The position numbers and the translations under genes are program-made. Shown here piece after piece: positions 46,705 through 55,650 of a DNA stretch of 64,000 bases (its first letter is position 1; every line of letters starts with the position of its first letter). The notes below the pieces were generated by a model that saw only the letters and a list, made by a program, of their open reading frames with translations, ran no database searches and was not told the origin of the DNA. Location: the NCBI GenBank assembly GCA_016869975.1, contig VGCZ01000006.1:1-64000 (forward strand), in the 5' to 3' direction. The DNA comes from Alphaproteobacteria bacterium. GTDB lineage: Bacteria > Pseudomonadota > Alphaproteobacteria > Reyranellales > Reyranellaceae.

Positions 46705-49125
46705 CTATGCGAGGATCTTCTTGCGCTCCGGATCGTAAGCCGAGCCGTCGATGCGCTTGGCCGGCACGCGTTGTGTAAACGCTTCGATCTCGTAGTCGGC
46801 GTGTGTGGTTTCCTCGGTCGGCAGATAGCCGAAGGCGATCCACTTGCCCACGGTGTGGCCGTAGCCAGCGCTCGACGTGACACCCACGACTTTGCCGTCA
46901 CGCAGTATGGCCTCGCTGCCGTATACCGGTTTGTCGCCTTCGAGCAGGAAGACGCAGAGCTTGCGTTTGGCGCCCGCGGCGCGGCGCGCTTCGAGTGCCG
47001 GGCGGCCGATGAAGTCGCCCTTCTTCATTGCCACGGCGAAGCCCAGGCCGGCCTCCCAGGGCGTGTAGTCGGGGCCGATGTCGCTGCCCCAGTAGAGGTA
47101 GCGCTTCTCCAGGCGGCAGGATTCGATCGCGCGGTAGCCGGCGTTGGCGACGCCGAGATCCTGGCCTTCGCGCCACAGCAGGTCGTAGACGTGCGCGGCG
47201 TATTCGACTGGTATGTGCAGCTCGTAGCCGAGCTCGCCCACGTAGGTGACGCGGGCGATGCGGCACGGGGCGTAGCCCAGACGGATCTCGCGCATCGCCA
47301 TGTAAGGCAGGGCGGTGTTCGAGACGTCGGCGTCGGCGAGGCGTTCAAGCAGCCCGCGGCTCTTTGGGCCGCAGCAATTGATGACCGCCCAGGCGTTGGT
47401 GACGTCGGTGAGAGTCACCGAGCCGTCGGCGGGCATGTGGCGCCGGATCCACGAGGCGTCGTGGATGCCGAAGGCGCTGCCGGTGACGACGTAGAAGCGG
47501 TCCTCGGCGAGCCGCATGAAGGTGAGGTCGGCCTCGATGCCGCCCTTCTCGTTGCACAGCTGGGTGTAGATCAGCGCGCCCGCCGGCTTGTCGACGTTGC
47601 CGGCGGCGAGGCGTTGCAGGAAGGTGGCGGCGCCGGGGCCGGCGAGCTCGAACTTGGAGAACGAGCTCTGATCGATTAGCGCGACATGTTCGCGAATGGC
47701 GCGGCACTCGCGGCCGACGGCGGCGAACCAGCTCGGCTTGCCTTCGAAAGAGGGGTGATCCTCGCGCGCGTCGCCGTTGGTGGCGAACCAGTTGGGCCGC
47801 TCCCAGCCGAAGCGCGAGCCGAACACGGCGCCGGCCTGGTCGAGCACGCCGTAGAGCGGCGAGCGGCGCCCACCGCGGCCGGTGCTCATCTCCTCGCCCG
47901 GCCAGTGGATCAGGTAGTAGCGGTGATAGGCCTCGACCGCGCGCTCGTGCAGGTACTTGGCGCCGACATGGTGCGGGCCGAAGCGCTGCACGTCGAAGCT
48001 CCAGAGGTCGAACTCAGTCGCACCTTCGACGATCCATTGCGCGAGCTGCTTGCCCGCTCCGCCGGCACCGGCGATCCCTGACGTGAAGCCGCCGGCGACG
48101 AAGACGTTCTTAAGCTCCGGCGCCTTGCCGAGGATCGGCTCGCCATCGGGCGTGATCGGGATCGGTCCGTTGATCAGCTGGCGGATGCCGAGATCGTTGA
48201 GCATCGGCAGGCGGCTGGCTGCCGGCGTGGCGATCGCCTCGAAGCGGTCGTAGTTCCCCTGGAACAGCTCGCGGCCGAAATCGAAGGGCACGCCGCGCTC
48301 GCCGAAGGGGCGCGTGTTGGCTTCCCAGCCGCCGATGGCGAAGCCGCCGACCTCGGGCTTGAGATAGAAATTGTTGTCGGGATCGCGCAGCGACGTCAGC
48401 GTCTTGGGCAGATCAGGGAGCTTCTCGGTCACCATGTACTGGTGCTCGACGGCGGCAACCGGCATGCGCACGCCCATCATCTTCGCGACATCGCGCGCCC
48501 AGATGCCAGCGGCGTTGACCAGCGTGTCGCAGGCGATGGTGCCGTGGTCGGTGACAACTGCTGTCGCGCGGCCATTCTTGACCACGATGTCGGTGACGCG
48601 CACGCCTTCGACGATCTTCGCGCCGCCCTGCCGCGCCAGTCGCGCCAAGCCCTGCGTCAGGCTGCTGGGATCGATATAGCCGTCGGAGGGGATGAACGCG
48701 GCGCCCTCGACGCCCTCGGTCGAGATGTACGGGAAGATCTGCTTGGCCTCGCTGGCCGACATCAGGTGCAGCTCGAAGCCGAAGCTGCGCGCCGTCGTCG
48801 CCGTGCGCTTGATCTCGCTCCAGCGATCCGGCGAGGAGGCCAGCCGTAGCGAGCCCACCGGGTGCCAGTCGATGCCGTAGCCGAGCTGCTTCTCCATCGA
48901 GCCGTAGAGCTCGACGGATTGCTGCATCATGCGGGTGAGGTTGCGCTTGGAGCGGAGCTGGCCGACGAGGCCGGCGGCATGCCAGGTCGAGCCGTGGGTG
49001 ATGCCGCTCTTCTCGACCACCAGGACATCGCGCTCGCCCATCCCAGCGAGGTGATAGGCGATCGAGCAGCCGACAGCGCCGGCCCCGATGATGACGATGC
49101 GCGCCTGCGAGGGGATTTGAGTCAT
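46705..49125 (-). CDS. Dimethylglycine/sarcosine dehydrogenase-like flavoprotein 2
   Basis: An 806-residue paralogue of the gene at 38749. FAD motif GAGAVGCS (14-21), HGSTWHAAGLVGQL with His49 at the covalent-FAD position, DAO domain to about 390, GcvT-like domain from about 415 and GcvT barrel at the end (VGVTSSAGYGHTVGKW). It should oxidise an N-methylated or secondary amine. It lies between phnY and a Rieske oxygenase gene, and opposite the AEP importer, so N-methyl-AEP is a plausible substrate. This is inference; related FAD enzymes acting on N-methyl-AEP (PbfC, PbfD) are known. Confidence 0.85.
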   Translation of the reverse strand: MTQIPSQARIVIIGAGAVGCSIAYHLAGMGERDVLVVEKSGITHGSTWHAAGLVGQLRSKRNLTRMMQQSVELYGSMEKQLGYGIDWHPVGSLRLASSPDRWSEIKRTATTARSFGFELHLMSASEAKQIFPYISTEGVEGAAFIPSDGYIDPSSLTQGLARLARQGGAKIVEGVRVTDIVVKNGRATAVVTDHGTIACDTLVNAAGIWARDVAKMMGVRMPVAAVEHQYMVTEKLPDLPKTLTSLRDPDNNFYLKPEVGGFAIGGWEANTRPFGERGVPFDFGRELFQGNYDRFEAIATPAASRLPMLNDLGIRQLINGPIPITPDGEPILGKAPELKNVFVAGGFTSGIAGAGGAGKQLAQWIVEGATEFDLWSFDVQRFGPHHVGAKYLHERAVEAYHRYYLIHWPGEEMSTGRGGRRSPLYGVLDQAGAVFGSRFGWERPNWFATNGDAREDHPSFEGKPSWFAAVGRECRAIREHVALIDQSSFSKFELAGPGAATFLQRLAAGNVDKPAGALIYTQLCNEKGGIEADLTFMRLAEDRFYVVTGSAFGIHDASWIRRHMPADGSVTLTDVTNAWAVINCCGPKSRGLLERLADADVSNTALPYMAMREIRLGYAPCRIARVTYVGELGYELHIPVEYAAHVYDLLWREGQDLGVANAGYRAIESCRLEKRYLYWGSDIGPDYTPWEAGLGFAVAMKKGDFIGRPALEARRAAGAKRKLCVFLLEGDKPVYGSEAILRDGKVVGVTSSAGYGHTVGKWIAFGYLPTEETTHADYEIEAFTQRVPAKRIDGSAYDPERKKILA

Positions 49126-49136
49126 GGCCAGTCATG

Positions 49137-49262
49137 CTCCCTCTCCCCGCGAGCGGGGAGAGGGTTGGGGTGAGGGGGAGTCGCAAGTTGCGTACGATGG
49201 CGGTGCGCCACCTGATACAGCCCCTCACCCCGACCCTCTCCCCGCTTGCGGGGAGAGGGAGG
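49137..49262. repeat. Dispersed 126-bp inverted-repeat element, copy 2
   Basis: Copy of the element at 99-223, with the same two hairpin arms (49137-49181 and 49222-49262) and middle (CGCAAGTTGCG, GGTGCGCCACCTGATA). It lies between the Rieske gene and the flavoprotein gene on the minus strand, and would be transcribed with them. Confidence 0.85.
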
Positions 49263-49276
49263 GAGATGAGTGGTGA

Positions 49277-50545
49277 TCATTCGGCGGCCTGTGCTTTCGG
49301 CGAACCACCGGCCATCTCACCGAGATACCAGTCGACGAAATGCTGCACGTTGCCTTCCTGCGTGCGCGAGTAGGGACCCGGCACGTAGCGCGGCGAGGTC
49401 ACGCCCTGCTGGTTGGCCTCGCAGATGAACCAGTCCTGCTCCGAGGTGCGTTCCCAGAACGGGGTGAGCTTGGCCGGGTCGTAGTCGCGACCCTCGACGG
49501 CGTCCTTGTGCACGAACCACCAGACCACGATCTCGCAGGTGGCGGCGTCGATCGGCGTGATGCGGGTGGAGACGGCGTGATCGTCGCTGGCGTGCTGCCA
49601 GAAGTTCGGGAACACCGTGGTGCGCAGTGTGCCGTCGCTCCAGGTGTTCCTGTCCCGGAAGTGGCCCATCAGCGGCGCCACCGGCGTGCCGCCGAGGCTC
49701 TGGGTCTTCCAGCCCTCCATCAGGGGCGTCCGGTGGGAGCGCCAGAAGGCGCCCGTCATCGCGGAGAAGGCGTCGCCGGTGTCGATGCCCAGGGCGCGAA
49801 AGCGGGCATTGGCCAGCTCCGTCTGCTTCACCACGCCCTCGGCCAGCCCGGGCATGACTCGGGCCACGTCGTAGGTGCCACTCGTGTATTCGGGATGGGC
49901 GACGGGGCAGTGCAGGCACTCGCGATTGTTCTCGAAGACCAGCTTCCAGTTGGCCTTCACCGTATAGCGGCGCTCGACCGCGACCTTGGCGTCGTACAGG
50001 CCCTGGTGCTTCAGCCGGCTGGCGAGGTCCTCATGCGCGCCGTCGAAGGGGACGGGATCGTCCGAGAGATTGATCCACAGGATCCCCGACGTGTCGCGCA
50101 GGCGTACCGGGTGCAGGCCCAGCGTCGATTCGGGCACGCCGAATTCCGCCATGGTGCGCGTCGTGAGCTTGCCTTCGAGGTCGTAGGCCCAGCCGTGATA
50201 GGGGCAGCGGAAGCCGCGGGAATTGCCGGTCTCTTCGTTGCAGACGCGCGCGCCCCTGTGGCGGCAGGTATTGTGGAAGGCGCGGATCTGGCCGTCGCGA
50301 CCCCGTACGACGACGATCGAGGACAGCCCGATCTTCCACGTCATCCAGTCGCCTGGGTTGGGCAGCATGCAGGCGTGCCCGACATAGAGCCAGTAGCGCG
50401 ACCAGATGCGATCCATGTCAGCCTGGAAGACCTCGGCGTCGATGTAGAAGTCGCGCGGCAGCGGCCCGCCATGGCGGTAGGTCGCGATCAGCCCGGCGAT
50501 TCGCTCCTGGTCGAAGCGGTATCCGCTGGGTCGGTCGGTGGGCAT
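49277..50545 (-). CDS. Rieske non-haem iron oxygenase, glycine betaine/carnitine oxygenase type
   Basis: A 422-residue oxygenase alpha subunit. Rieske ligands are Cys94, His96, Cys114 and His117 (CRHRGARVC and CPYHGW). The mononuclear iron ligands are His212 and His217 in ENNRECLHCPVAHPEY, with Glu209 where most family members have a bridging Asp. A Glu there is a hallmark of enzymes that act on quaternary amines (CntA, GbcA). No reductase or ferredoxin gene is nearby. I start at ATG 50545, about 9 nt after AAGG; ATG 50554 would add three residues. A substrate such as N-trimethyl-AEP is inferred from location. Confidence 0.85.
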   Translation of the reverse strand: MPTDRPSGYRFDQERIAGLIATYRHGGPLPRDFYIDAEVFQADMDRIWSRYWLYVGHACMLPNPGDWMTWKIGLSSIVVVRGRDGQIRAFHNTCRHRGARVCNEETGNSRGFRCPYHGWAYDLEGKLTTRTMAEFGVPESTLGLHPVRLRDTSGILWINLSDDPVPFDGAHEDLASRLKHQGLYDAKVAVERRYTVKANWKLVFENNRECLHCPVAHPEYTSGTYDVARVMPGLAEGVVKQTELANARFRALGIDTGDAFSAMTGAFWRSHRTPLMEGWKTQSLGGTPVAPLMGHFRDRNTWSDGTLRTTVFPNFWQHASDDHAVSTRITPIDAATCEIVVWWFVHKDAVEGRDYDPAKLTPFWERTSEQDWFICEANQQGVTSPRYVPGPYSRTQEGNVQHFVDWYLGEMAGGSPKAQAAE

Positions 50546-50602
50546 CGGATTCATCCTTGCGCGGTTTCTTCGCCCAGTCCCATCTATCGTGCAGGGTTGC
50601 GG

Positions 50603-50653
50603 TTGTCAGGACCGGGTATCTGCGTTGTAATAAATCTGAAACCGTCGCGGTTT
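50603..50653 (+). promoter_or_regulatory. Promoter and palindromic site upstream of the AEP importer
   Basis: TTGTCA (50603-50608), 17-nt spacer, TGTAAT (50626-50631) matches the sigma-70 consensus at 10 of 12 positions. Just downstream, AAACCG-TCG-CGGTTT (50639-50653) is a palindrome near the expected +1, a likely operator. The regulator is unknown; the site does not resemble the phnF operator. Confidence 0.65.
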
Positions 50654-50700
50654 TCAAATGCGGCTCGGCGGCGGAATGGGCAGAGGGGGTCAGAAGGATG

Positions 50701-51732
50701 ATGGACAAGATGATGCGGGGCGGTGTCGCCGCGCTGGCGGCTCTTGCTGTGATGGCGGGCGGCACGGCGCTGGCCCAGAAGGTCAAGCTCACCGCCTATA
50801 CGGCGCTGGAGAACGACCAGCTCAAGATTTTCAAGGATACCATCGAGAAGGCCGTTCCGACGGTCGAGATCTCGTGGGTGCGCGATTCCACGGGCGTCAT
50901 CACCGCGCGCTTCCTGGCCGAGAAGGCCAATCCGCAGGCCGATATCGTGCTCGGCCTGTCGGGCTCCAGCGTCGCCGCTTTCGCCAAGCAGGGCCTGCTT
51001 GAGCCGTACACGCCCAAGGGCGCGGCCGACCTGAAGCCGGTGTTCCGCAGTGGTGCCAATCCCGAGACCTGGATCGGCATGGACGCCTACCTCTCGGTGG
51101 TCTGCTTCAACACCGTCGAGGGCGGCAAGAAGAACGCGCCCAAGCCGATGTCGTGGAAGGACCTGACCAACCCGGCCTATGCCGGCTCGATCGTCATGCC
51201 CAACCCGGCCTCGTCGGGCACAGGCTATCTGACCGTCGCCGCCTGGCTGCAGATCATGGGCGAGGAAGCCGGTTGGAAGTTCATGGACGACCTGCACAAG
51301 AACGTCGCGGTCTACACCCACTCCGGCTCGGCGCCCTGCGTGCAGGCCGCCAAGGGCGAGCGCATGATCGGCATCGGCGTCGACATGCGCGGCGCGCGCG
51401 AGAAGACCGCCGGCGCGCCGATCGACCTGATCCTGCCCAAGGAAGGCGCGGGCTGGGAGATGGAGGTCTCGGGCATCGTCAAGGGCCGCCCCAACGTCGC
51501 CGCCGCCAAGCTGGTGCAGGACTGGGTCGCCTCGCAGGGCGCCAACGAGCTCTACGGCAAGTACTACGCCATCGTCGCCCACCCGGCGGTGAAGGCAGCG
51601 CCGCCGAACTATCCGGAGGGCGCCGACAAGGCGATGGTCAAGAACGACCTCGACTGGATGGCGACCAACCGCGATCGCATCCTGGCGGAGTGGAACAAGC
51701 GCTACGACGGCAAGTCGGCGCCGAAAAACTAG
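50701..51732 (+). CDS. phnS: AEP-type ABC transporter periplasmic binding protein (PhnS2-like)
   Basis: A 343-residue extracellular solute-binding protein. A signal peptide (about 1-25, cleavage after GGTALAQ) precedes KVKLTAYTALENDQLKIF, then RFLAEKANPQADIVLGL and NPASSGTGYLTV, the ligand-binding loops of the iron/phosphonate family. The putative AEP binding proteins (PhnS2 type) share this pattern. GAAGG at 50692-50696 precedes the ATG repeats, so the start could be 50698, 50701 or 50710. First gene of the importer operon; 21 nt before the ATPase. Confidence 0.85.
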   Translation: MDKMMRGGVAALAALAVMAGGTALAQKVKLTAYTALENDQLKIFKDTIEKAVPTVEISWVRDSTGVITARFLAEKANPQADIVLGLSGSSVAAFAKQGLLEPYTPKGAADLKPVFRSGANPETWIGMDAYLSVVCFNTVEGGKKNAPKPMSWKDLTNPAYAGSIVMPNPASSGTGYLTVAAWLQIMGEEAGWKFMDDLHKNVAVYTHSGSAPCVQAAKGERMIGIGVDMRGAREKTAGAPIDLILPKEGAGWEMEVSGIVKGRPNVAAAKLVQDWVASQGANELYGKYYAIVAHPAVKAAPPNYPEGADKAMVKNDLDWMATNRDRILAEWNKRYDGKSAPKN

Positions 51733-51753
51733 GCTGACGGCCGGACCACGGAC

Positions 51754-52827
51754 ATGCCGTATCTCGAGGTCGACCGCGTCACCAAGAGGTTCGGCATGTT
51801 CACCGCCCTGGAGGCGGTATCCCTGTCGATCGAGCGCGGCGAGTTCGTCTGCTTCCTCGGCCCTTCGGGCTGCGGCAAGACGACTTTGCTGCGTGCCATC
51901 GCCGGTCTGGATCCGCAAACCAGCGGCACGATCCGGCAGGACGGCCGCGACGTCTCGGCGTTGCCGCCGTCGGAGCGCGATTTCGGCATCGTATTCCAGT
52001 CCTACGCGCTCTTTCCCAATCTTAGCGTCGCCGACAATGTCGGCTACGGCCTGAAGAGTCGCCGCAAGCCGGCGGCGGAGATCAAGGCGCGCGTGAGTGA
52101 GCTGCTGGCGCTGGTCGGCCTGCCGACCCAGGGCGAGAAGTATCCGGCGCAGCTATCCGGCGGCCAGCAGCAGCGCGTGGCGCTGGCGCGGGCACTTGCG
52201 ACATCGCCCGGCCTGCTGCTGCTCGACGAGCCGCTCTCGGCGCTCGACGCGCGCGTGCGTGCCCGGTTGCGTGGCGAGATCCGCGGCCTGCAGCGCCGCC
52301 TGGGCGTCACCACCATCATGGTGACGCACGACCAGGAGGAAGCGTTGACCATGGCCGACCGGATCGTGGTGATGAACCACGGCCGCATCGACCAGATCGG
52401 CACGCCGGAGGAGATCTACGGCAAGCCGGCCAGCGCGTTCGTCGCCGACTTCGTGGGCTCGATGAATTTCCTGACCGGCCGCGTCGCCGGCCCCGGCCGC
52501 ATCACGCTGGGCGACGGTCTGGCGATCGACTGCAGTCACACCATGACGCCCGGCAGCGAGATCCGGGTCTGCCTGCGGCCCGAGGACGTGCAGGTGCGTG
52601 GCATCACCGAGAACACCGCCAATCGCTTCCCGGTAACCATCGCGGAGCTGGAGTTCCTGGGTTCGTTCTGCCGCGCCACGCTGCGCGCATCGGCGCCCGA
52701 GGTCACGCTGACGGCGGATTTCTCGATCAACCTGATGCGCGACCTCAATGTCGGCGTCGGTAAGACGCTCGACATCGCGCTGCCCGCCGACCGGCTGCGT
52801 GTGTTCGCCGGCGAGGCGGCGGGTTAG
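51754..52827 (+). CDS. phnT: AEP-type ABC transporter ATPase (PhnT-like)
   Basis: A 357-residue ATPase with Walker A GPSGCGKTT (36-44), LSGGQQ (134-139), Walker B LLLLDE (154-159) and a C-terminal TOBE domain (about 280-350), the length of FbpC/PotA-type importers. It energises the fused permease downstream, 3 nt away. Together with the binding protein it matches the PhnS2-PhnT-PhnU2 type of AEP importer. Substrate assignment depends on family and context. Confidence 0.85.
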   Translation: MPYLEVDRVTKRFGMFTALEAVSLSIERGEFVCFLGPSGCGKTTLLRAIAGLDPQTSGTIRQDGRDVSALPPSERDFGIVFQSYALFPNLSVADNVGYGLKSRRKPAAEIKARVSELLALVGLPTQGEKYPAQLSGGQQQRVALARALATSPGLLLLDEPLSALDARVRARLRGEIRGLQRRLGVTTIMVTHDQEEALTMADRIVVMNHGRIDQIGTPEEIYGKPASAFVADFVGSMNFLTGRVAGPGRITLGDGLAIDCSHTMTPGSEIRVCLRPEDVQVRGITENTANRFPVTIAELEFLGSFCRATLRASAPEVTLTADFSINLMRDLNVGVGKTLDIALPADRLRVFAGEAAG

Positions 52828-52830
52828 GGC

Positions 52831-54522
52831 ATGGCCTTGGCGGAAGCGACGCTGGTCAAGCCCAAGGCGTCGAGCGACGACATCGTCATGCGCGCCGGCA
52901 TCGCCGTCGTGCTGATCCTGCTGGCGCTGTTCGTCGCCGCGCCGCTATGGACCCTGCTGTCCAAGAGCTTCCACAACGCCGACGACAAGTGGGTCGGCCT
53001 CGACAACTACATCCGCTACGTCTCGACACCGGCGCTGATGCAGTCGCTGTGGAACAGCCTGTGGATCTCGCTGCTGACCACGGCGATCGTCGTGCCGCTG
53101 GCCTTCGTCTACGCCTACGCGCTGACCCGCGCGATGCTGCCGGGCAAGGCGCTGTTCCAGGCGGTGGCGCTGATTCCGATCCTGGCGCCGTCGCTGCTGC
53201 CGGCGATGTCGATGATCTACCTGTTCGGCAACCAAGGCATGCTCAAGCAGCTGCTGGGCGGCGGCGAGATCTATGGCGCTGGCGGCATCGTCGCCTCGCA
53301 GGTCTTCTACTGCTTCCCGCATGTGCTGATGATCCTGGTTACGGCGCTATCGATGGCCGATCAGCGGCTCTACGAGGCGGCCGAGGCGCTGGGCGCCTCG
53401 CGCTGGCGCATCTTCTGGACCGTCACGCTGCCGGGCGCGCGCTACGGCCTGATCAGCGCGATCTTCGTCTGCTTCACCCTGGTGCTGACCGATTTCGGCA
53501 TCGCCAAGGTGATCGGTGGCCAATTCAACGTGCTCGCCACCGACGTCTACAAGCAGGTGATCGGCCAGCAGAATTTCGAGATGGGCGCGGTGGTCGGCCT
53601 GATCCTGCTGGCGCCGGCCGTACTGTCGTTCTTCGCCGACCGCTACGCGCAGAAGCGCCAGGTCTCGCTGCTCTCGGCGCGCGCCGTGCCCTATGCGCCG
53701 AAACGCCAGCGCGGCCGCGACGCGCTGCTGTTCGTCTTCTGCCTGGTGATCGCCGGCCTGATCCTGGTGATCATCGGCATCGCCGGCTGGGCCTCGCTGA
53801 TCAAGCGCTGGCCCTACAACCTCTCGCTGACGCTGGCCAACTACGATTTCGAGAACTTCGACCCCACCGGCTGGGGTCCGCTGTGGACGTCGCTGAAGAT
53901 GGCGGCGCTGGCGGCGGCGATCGGCGCGATCGCCATCTTCACCGCCGCTTGGCTGCTGGAAAAGAGCCGCGGCTTCCACCTGGTCCGCAATCTGGTGCAG
54001 TTCCTCGCCACCCTGCCGATGGCGGTGCCCGGCCTGGTGCTGGGCCTGGGCTACATCTTCTTCTTCAACAGCCCGTCGAATCCGCTGAACTTCCTCTACG
54101 GCACGCTGGCGATCCTGGTGATCAACACCATGGCGCATTTCTACACCGTAGCGCATGTCACGGCGGTCACGGCGCTGAAGCAGCTCGACGCCGAGTTCGA
54201 GGCGGTCTCGGCGTCGCTGAAGGTGCCGCTGCCGGTGACCTTCGTGCGCGTCACCGTGCCGATCTGCCTGCCGGCGATCCTCGACATCTTTGTCTATCTC
54301 TTCGCCAACGCGATGACGACGGTATCGGCGGTGATCTTCCTCTACGCCGCCGAGACCAAGCTGGCCTCGATCGCGGTGATCAGCATGGATGAGTCTGGCT
54401 TCAACGCCGCGGCGGCGGCGATGGCGATGTGCATCGTCTTCGTCTCGCTGGCGACGCGCCTGCTGCACCTGCTGCTGGAGCGCACAGTGCTGGCGAAGCT
54501 GCAGCGCTGGCGCAAGCGGTAG
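52831..54522 (+). CDS. phnU: AEP-type ABC transporter fused permease (PhnU2-like)
   Basis: A 563-residue permease made of two repeated inner-membrane domains, each with an EAA loop: AEALGASRWRIFWTVTLPGAR at about 186-206 (EAA type) and ASLKVPLPVTFVRVTVP at about 462-478. About 12 hydrophobic spans are visible. Permeases of this fused type belong to iron(III)/AEP importers such as AfuB and PhnU2. It is the last gene of the importer operon. Confidence 0.85.
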   Translation: MALAEATLVKPKASSDDIVMRAGIAVVLILLALFVAAPLWTLLSKSFHNADDKWVGLDNYIRYVSTPALMQSLWNSLWISLLTTAIVVPLAFVYAYALTRAMLPGKALFQAVALIPILAPSLLPAMSMIYLFGNQGMLKQLLGGGEIYGAGGIVASQVFYCFPHVLMILVTALSMADQRLYEAAEALGASRWRIFWTVTLPGARYGLISAIFVCFTLVLTDFGIAKVIGGQFNVLATDVYKQVIGQQNFEMGAVVGLILLAPAVLSFFADRYAQKRQVSLLSARAVPYAPKRQRGRDALLFVFCLVIAGLILVIIGIAGWASLIKRWPYNLSLTLANYDFENFDPTGWGPLWTSLKMAALAAAIGAIAIFTAAWLLEKSRGFHLVRNLVQFLATLPMAVPGLVLGLGYIFFFNSPSNPLNFLYGTLAILVINTMAHFYTVAHVTAVTALKQLDAEFEAVSASLKVPLPVTFVRVTVPICLPAILDIFVYLFANAMTTVSAVIFLYAAETKLASIAVISMDESGFNAAAAAMAMCIVFVSLATRLLHLLLERTVLAKLQRWRKR

Positions 54523-54566
54523 CGCAGGATTCGACCTTTCCCTGGAGGGGGAAGGTAGTCGGGATG

Positions 54567-55487
54567 TTAGTTCGGCTGGTACCGGCGATAGAATTCCCGC
54601 GTGCGTTTCTCGCCGATATCGCAGCCCAGCTCGTAGCGGCGGTGGCCGCCCGGCCCGGGGGCGTTTGGATCGCGCCGGATGCCCTCGGCGCTGTCGCGGC
54701 TCTGTGCGAACTGCAGCCCGGCGCGTGGCTCCGGCGCGAAGTCGGCGATCTCCTGCAAGAGCTTCTTGCGGATCGCCTCGGCGAAATTCTGGAAGTCGTT
54801 GGCGACGATCAAGAAGGAGCGCGGCCCGCCGATGACGCAGCCCTCGAAGTAGCGGTCGAGATCGGGGTCGTTGGGGAAGCCGGTCGGGTTGGGCCGGTTG
54901 TTGAAGATCGGCAGGCCGTTGATGGTGATGCCGCGGGCGATGGCGTCGTCGCGCGCCTCCGTCACCATGCCGCCGTCGTTGTTCGAGCCGTCACCGGAGA
55001 TGTCGAGCACCTTGCGCTCCGGCACCCAGCGCAGGCGGTCGAACATCGGGATCGAATAGCGGATCGCGCCGGTGATCGAGGTGCGCATCATGCGCGCGAT
55101 CGGCATGGTCTCGAGCCTGTGGGTGAAGGCGTCGATCGCCTGCTCGCTATCGAGCAGCGTCCAGTCGATGATCAGGTTCTGCCGCCAGGCGTCCGACCAC
55201 TCGAAATATGACACCGCGATGCGGCCGTGGTAGCCGCCGAGGATGGCGCGGCGGATCGCCGGGTCGCGGAAGGCCTTGACGTAACCGTCGCGCTGCAGCC
55301 GGCCCTCCTCGACGTCGACGCTGCCCGAGACGTCGATCGCCAGCGCCAGCGCCAGGTCGATCTCGCGGTCGGGCGTGTGGCTCCTGGCGCTTTGCGCCCA
55401 GGCCGGGACGCTGGCGGCGAGCGACAGCGCCGTGAGCGTGGCCAGGAGCAACGCCAGGGGCCGCCGTCGGGCGGGTACGTCAGGCAT
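54567..55487 (-). CDS. DUF1194 secreted von Willebrand-like protein
   Basis: A 306-residue protein with a signal peptide (LALLLATLTALSLAASVPAWAQ, cleavage about 31) and a VWA-like domain with MIDAS DVSGSVD (52-58). DUF1194 is an alphaproteobacterial family; the C terminus ends with GCDIGEKRTREFYRR. Its function is unknown. It is convergent with the importer operon, and no link to phosphonates is evident. Confidence 0.85.
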   Translation of the reverse strand: MPDVPARRRPLALLLATLTALSLAASVPAWAQSARSHTPDREIDLALALAIDVSGSVDVEEGRLQRDGYVKAFRDPAIRRAILGGYHGRIAVSYFEWSDAWRQNLIIDWTLLDSEQAIDAFTHRLETMPIARMMRTSITGAIRYSIPMFDRLRWVPERKVLDISGDGSNNDGGMVTEARDDAIARGITINGLPIFNNRPNPTGFPNDPDLDRYFEGCVIGGPRSFLIVANDFQNFAEAIRKKLLQEIADFAPEPRAGLQFAQSRDSAEGIRRDPNAPGPGGHRRYELGCDIGEKRTREFYRRYQPN

Positions 55488-55650
55488 ACTCTGCCTCCAT
55501 TCCGGTCCGCGGCCAGAAGCGTACGCCTGTCGAAACGGCCTGGGAAGCGGCGCGTCGGCGGGCTGGCGCGTATCCGCGGAACATGTTTGCTTTGGGCATC
55601 ACGCAAACGCCGTGCCGGCCTAAGGTCGCACCACGCGCTGGAGGATGCCC

